From: Firmicutes bacterium UBA1422
GTDB lineage: Bacteria > Bacillota > Clostridia > Peptostreptococcales > Anaerovoracaceae
DNA: 8,904 nt
Assembly: GCA_002304835.1 (NCBI GenBank)
Contig: DBPK01000015.1
Span: 1-8,904, forward strand
Direction of reading: 5' to 3'
Positions 7,040 to 8,904 of the stretch are shown in pieces. The notes below the pieces were generated by a model. The model was not told where the DNA came from, did no database searches, and was given only the letters and a program-made list of their open reading frames with translations. The first letter of the stretch is position 1. Each line of letters begins with the position of its first letter. Both the position numbers and the translations under genes were made by a program.

Positions 7040-7447
7040 CTATCCTGTTCCCTTCGGCACTTTCTTTTCCCTGGCATATACACCTATTACTATTTTGAAG
7101 CCCTTCCCCATGGGTTCCTTTTTTTCAAGCCTGCCGTAGACTCTTTTGCCCGCATCCATCATCATATCGATGAGAAGCGCTTTGTGCTCAGGTACATGAC
7201 CGATCCTTTCTCCTTCTTCGGTCCTGACTGCTATCAGATCCTTTTCACTGTTTTCTGCATTCTCTTTGAAGAAAAACAGTCTGTCAAAAATTTTTATCCG
7301 GGATATAAGTTCAGTGATTCCTTTTTTGTTTACTGTTCCCGACAGAGCAACACCGGAAAGATAAATGACTTCGCTCTCCTCTTCATCTTCATCATTATCT
7401 TCATCATTATCTTCTTCATTTTCTTCATCAACGAAAAAATCACACAC
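7040..7447 (-). CDS. Stand-alone HIRAN-domain protein with acidic N-terminal tail
   Basis: The product is 135 aa. Residues 7-26 are an acidic, probably disordered tail (16 of 20 are Asp or Glu). Residues 27-125 look like a HIRAN domain: IYLSGVALSGT, then DLIAVRTEEGERIGHVPEHKALLIDMMMDAG at 70-100, and a closing strand FKIVIGVYA. HIRAN domains in HLTF/Rad5 bind 3' ends of single-stranded DNA, and small stand-alone versions are known in bacteria and phages. Conservation of the DNA-end pocket cannot be judged by eye. The start is GTG with AAGGAG 10 nt upstream. It lies 28 nt after the stop of a second HIRAN gene, so the two form an operon pointing at cas6. Its role here is unknown; a DNA-end or nucleic-acid binding accessory is a guess. 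Confidence 0.8.
   Translation of the reverse strand: MCDFFVDEENEEDNDEDNDEDEEESEVIYLSGVALSGTVNKKGITELISRIKIFDRLFFFKENAENSEKDLIAVRTEEGERIGHVPEHKALLIDMMMDAGKRVYGRLEKKEPMGKGFKIVIGVYAREKKVPKGTG
7391..7414. repeat. Perfect 12-bp tandem duplication coding the acidic tail
   Basis: The unit ATCATTATCTTC occurs twice in a row at 7391-7402 and 7403-7414, inside a longer ATC/TTC-rich stretch from about 7375 to 7430. On the coding strand it gives repeated Glu-Asp-Asn-Asp. Length change in steps of four residues by replication slippage is plausible and would keep the frame. Confidence 0.85.
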
Positions 7448-7475
7448 TTTTGATCATCTCCTTTTTCCTCCATCT

Positions 7476-7784
7476 CTATTTTTCAGTTTCTTCAATGACT
7501 TCGCATATAACACTTGCCCTTGTTACAAAACGAACGATTATATCGAATTCATTATCTGTTTTGTCATATATCCTGCCTGCACTCATGGTTCCTTTAGCCA
7601 CGGTATTGACACTGTTGGCCACGTATCCCCTTATCTTTATTCCTTCCAGCTGAACACAGATGGCTTCTTCATCAAAGGGGTTTTCTTTTTCTTTTACGCA
7701 CTTAAAAACTCTTCCCGGTCTGTAAAGAAACCGGTCGTCCTCATCATACGAAAGTCCGGTTATGGTAATATGTTTTGGCTTCAT
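7476..7784 (-). CDS. Small stand-alone HIRAN-domain protein
   Basis: The product is 102 aa and almost entirely one HIRAN-like domain. The characteristic middle reads KENPFDEEAICVQLEG (33-48), followed by IRGYVANSVNTVAKGTMSAGRIYD (51-74), and a final strand around FDIIVRFVTRASVICEV (80-96). This is closer to the classic HIRAN pattern (NPYD..AI.V...G..IGYVP) than the downstream gene, which appears to be a diverged partner. The start ATG has AAGGAG 7 nt upstream. It is the first gene on its strand after the divergent promoter region shared with the WYL regulator. There is no signal peptide, membrane segment or catalytic motif. Likely a nucleic-acid binding protein; its link to CRISPR immunity is inferred from position only. 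Confidence 0.82.
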   Translation of the reverse strand: MKPKHITITGLSYDEDDRFLYRPGRVFKCVKEKENPFDEEAICVQLEGIKIRGYVANSVNTVAKGTMSAGRIYDKTDNEFDIIVRFVTRASVICEVIEETEK

Positions 7785-7811
7785 TACTATTCTCCTTCCT
7801 CTTCTGTGAAC

Positions 7812-7842
7812 GCATTATAGCACGAAAACCGGCTTTCACTTG
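7812..7842 (-). promoter_or_regulatory. Candidate promoter of the HIRAN gene pair
   Basis: The minus strand has TGCTATAAT at 7814-7822, an extended -10, about 30 bases before the first HIRAN start codon. No good -35 is present (CAAGTG at 17 nt). The 8-mer AAGTGAAA at 7834-7841 also occurs upstream of the cas promoter, at 6985-6992. Confidence 0.55.
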
Positions 7843-7865
7843 TCCTTTTTCTTGGTCAGGTGATA

Positions 7866-7876
7866 TGTTATAATGT
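7866..7876 (+). promoter_or_regulatory. Candidate promoter of the WYL regulator gene
   Basis: TGTTATAAT at 7866-7874 is an extended -10 element, 41 nt before the start codon, with no clear -35. The full 11-mer TGTTATAATGT is identical to that of the cas promoter on the other strand. It sits inside an ATATG-N10-CATAT inverted repeat (7863-7882) that could be a regulator site. The WYL and HIRAN -10 elements are divergent, only about 45 bases apart. Confidence 0.6.
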
Positions 7877-7915
7877 GCATATATAAAATCAAGATCCACT
7901 CACGGAGGTACCCAC

Positions 7916-8904
7916 ATGGAAAAAACAAAATTAAAAATGCTCAAGATAATGGACATATTAAGAGAAACAGATGAGGAACATCCCATCACGGCCGGACAGA
8001 TATGCGGAAAGCTCCAGGCAGAAGGCATAAGCGCAGAAAGAAAATCGGTCAGCAGTGATATACGGCTGCTTATGGAATACGGCATTGATATAATCATGTG
8101 CGCAGACAAGAAAAAGGGCTGCTACATGGCAAGCCGTCAGTTCGAGGACTGGGAGCTCAAGATACTTATCGATGCAGTCTGGCAGGCCAAGTGTCTCACT
8201 CGAAATGTGTCAAAGACTTTAGTAGATAAACTGCTGGCCACCACATGTAAAGAAAGCCGACAAACTCTTAAACAGGCAACTTATATTTTTTCCCATGCAA
8301 AAACAAGGAACAAGACTACCCAGATTGCCATAGATGTCTTCCTCCGGGCATTGATAAAGGGCCGGAAGGTTTCTTTCCAGTATACATATATTGGTCCGGA
8401 CCTCAAGTCTCATCTTCGCAAAGACGGCTGCCTTTATACAGTCAGCCCCTACTCCCTTGTCTGGGGCAATGATTTTTATTACCTCATATGCAACACCGAT
8501 GGTCATGAGGGTCTTACCTGGTATCGCCTGGACCGAATGAGGAATTTCGTGCTGACTGACATTCCTTCCCGTCCGGCTTGCGAAACGGCGGGCCCGGATC
8601 CCAACTATGCTATTTCCGAATATGTCAAAAACAGTATCCATCACTACGGAGGCAAAAAGATACATCTCCAGCTGCGCACCTGCGAAAGCATGATAGATCA
8701 TCTTCTGGATCAGTTCGGAGAGAATATCATAATAAAAAAGGATATCAACAAAAAAAGCCCTTCTTCTAAGGGTGACTTCTGCTTTCTGGCCACCGTGGAA
8801 GCTTCTGAAAGCGACGGCCTATATTACTGGCTGTTTCAGTTTGGCGAAAATATTGAGATCATAAGTCCGGCATCTGTCAGGGCAGAATACAAGAGAAGGC
8901 TGGA
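7916..8904 (+). CDS. WYL-family transcriptional regulator, cut by window edge
   Basis: The frame is open for 329 codons to the window end, close to the family's full length, so only a few residues are probably missing. Residues 1-75 form a winged helix-turn-helix (KLKMLKIMDILRETDEEHPI, then ISAERKSVSSDIRLL). Residues 135-215 are the WYL domain, with VSPYSLVWGNDFYYLI (176-191) and YRLDRM (203-208). Residues 240-329 match the C-terminal WCX extension. WYL regulators sense ligands, probably nucleic acid or nucleotide in some cases, and control several phage-defence systems, including some CRISPR-Cas loci. The start has GGAGG 7 nt upstream. It is divergent from the HIRAN-cas side, the usual arrangement for a local regulator. 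Codon use is more GC-rich than in the cas genes, so it could also belong to the host backbone. Confidence 0.92.
   Translation, partial: MEKTKLKMLKIMDILRETDEEHPITAGQICGKLQAEGISAERKSVSSDIRLLMEYGIDIIMCADKKKGCYMASRQFEDWELKILIDAVWQAKCLTRNVSKTLVDKLLATTCKESRQTLKQATYIFSHAKTRNKTTQIAIDVFLRALIKGRKVSFQYTYIGPDLKSHLRKDGCLYTVSPYSLVWGNDFYYLICNTDGHEGLTWYRLDRMRNFVLTDIPSRPACETAGPDPNYAISEYVKNSIHHYGGKKIHLQLRTCESMIDHLLDQFGENIIIKKDINKKSPSSKGDFCFLATVEASESDGLYYWLFQFGENIEIISPASVRAEYKRRL

Noticed and set aside
7010..7820. Two long plus-strand ORFs opposite the HIRAN genes
   Set aside because: They are rich in Phe and Ser runs, as expected from the reverse complement of acidic and Lys/Glu-rich coding sequence, and have no ribosome binding site.
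8219..8701. 160-codon minus-strand ORF opposite the WYL gene
   Set aside because: It is fully antisense to a clear WYL coding region, has no recognisable family and no supported start.
1..8904. tRNA, rRNA, transposase, integrase, cas1 and cas2
   Set aside because: I looked for each and saw no sequence in the window that supports any of them.

Overview
The window holds a type III-A (Csm) CRISPR-Cas locus with its regulatory flank. The organism looks like a low-GC Firmicute, probably of the Clostridia. The reasons are the AT-rich coding sequence, strong GGAGG-type ribosome binding sites, extended -10 promoters (TGnTATAAT) and a WYL regulator of the kind common there. Genus cannot be called from the sequence. 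Cas1, Cas2 and a Csm6-type effector are not in view.

Layout from left to right. Positions 1-457 are the leader-proximal end of a CRISPR array with seven repeats, the first cut by the window edge. The array reads leftward (minus strand), and 458-593 is its leader side. Positions 594-6792 are a compact minus-strand operon, in transcription order cas6, cas10/csm1, csm2, csm3, csm4, csm5. Junctions are overlaps or gaps of 12 nt or less, so it is almost certainly one transcript running toward the array. Positions 6793-6990 form an unusual cas leader: an extended -10 promoter, a strong ribosome binding site with a six-codon ORF, an intrinsic terminator and a 14-codon ORF that overlaps the TTG start of cas6. 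Positions 7040-7784 are two small minus-strand genes for stand-alone HIRAN-domain proteins. Positions 7785-7915 are a divergent promoter region, and 7916-8904 is a plus-strand WYL-family regulator that runs off the right edge.

How the parts fit together. Cas6 cuts the array transcript in the repeats, leaving a probable ACGGAAAC 5' handle. Csm2-Csm5 and Cas10 assemble on the crRNA. Csm3 has the Asp that slices target RNA. Cas10 keeps both its HD nuclease motif and its GGDD cyclase motif, so it should be able to cut DNA and to make cyclic oligoadenylate, although no receptor for that signal is visible. The WYL protein, transcribed away from the HIRAN-cas side, is the obvious candidate regulator. 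The parts least explained by the known Csm system are the tandem HIRAN genes, the attenuator-like cas leader, and repeats that read as tandem terminators on the antisense strand.
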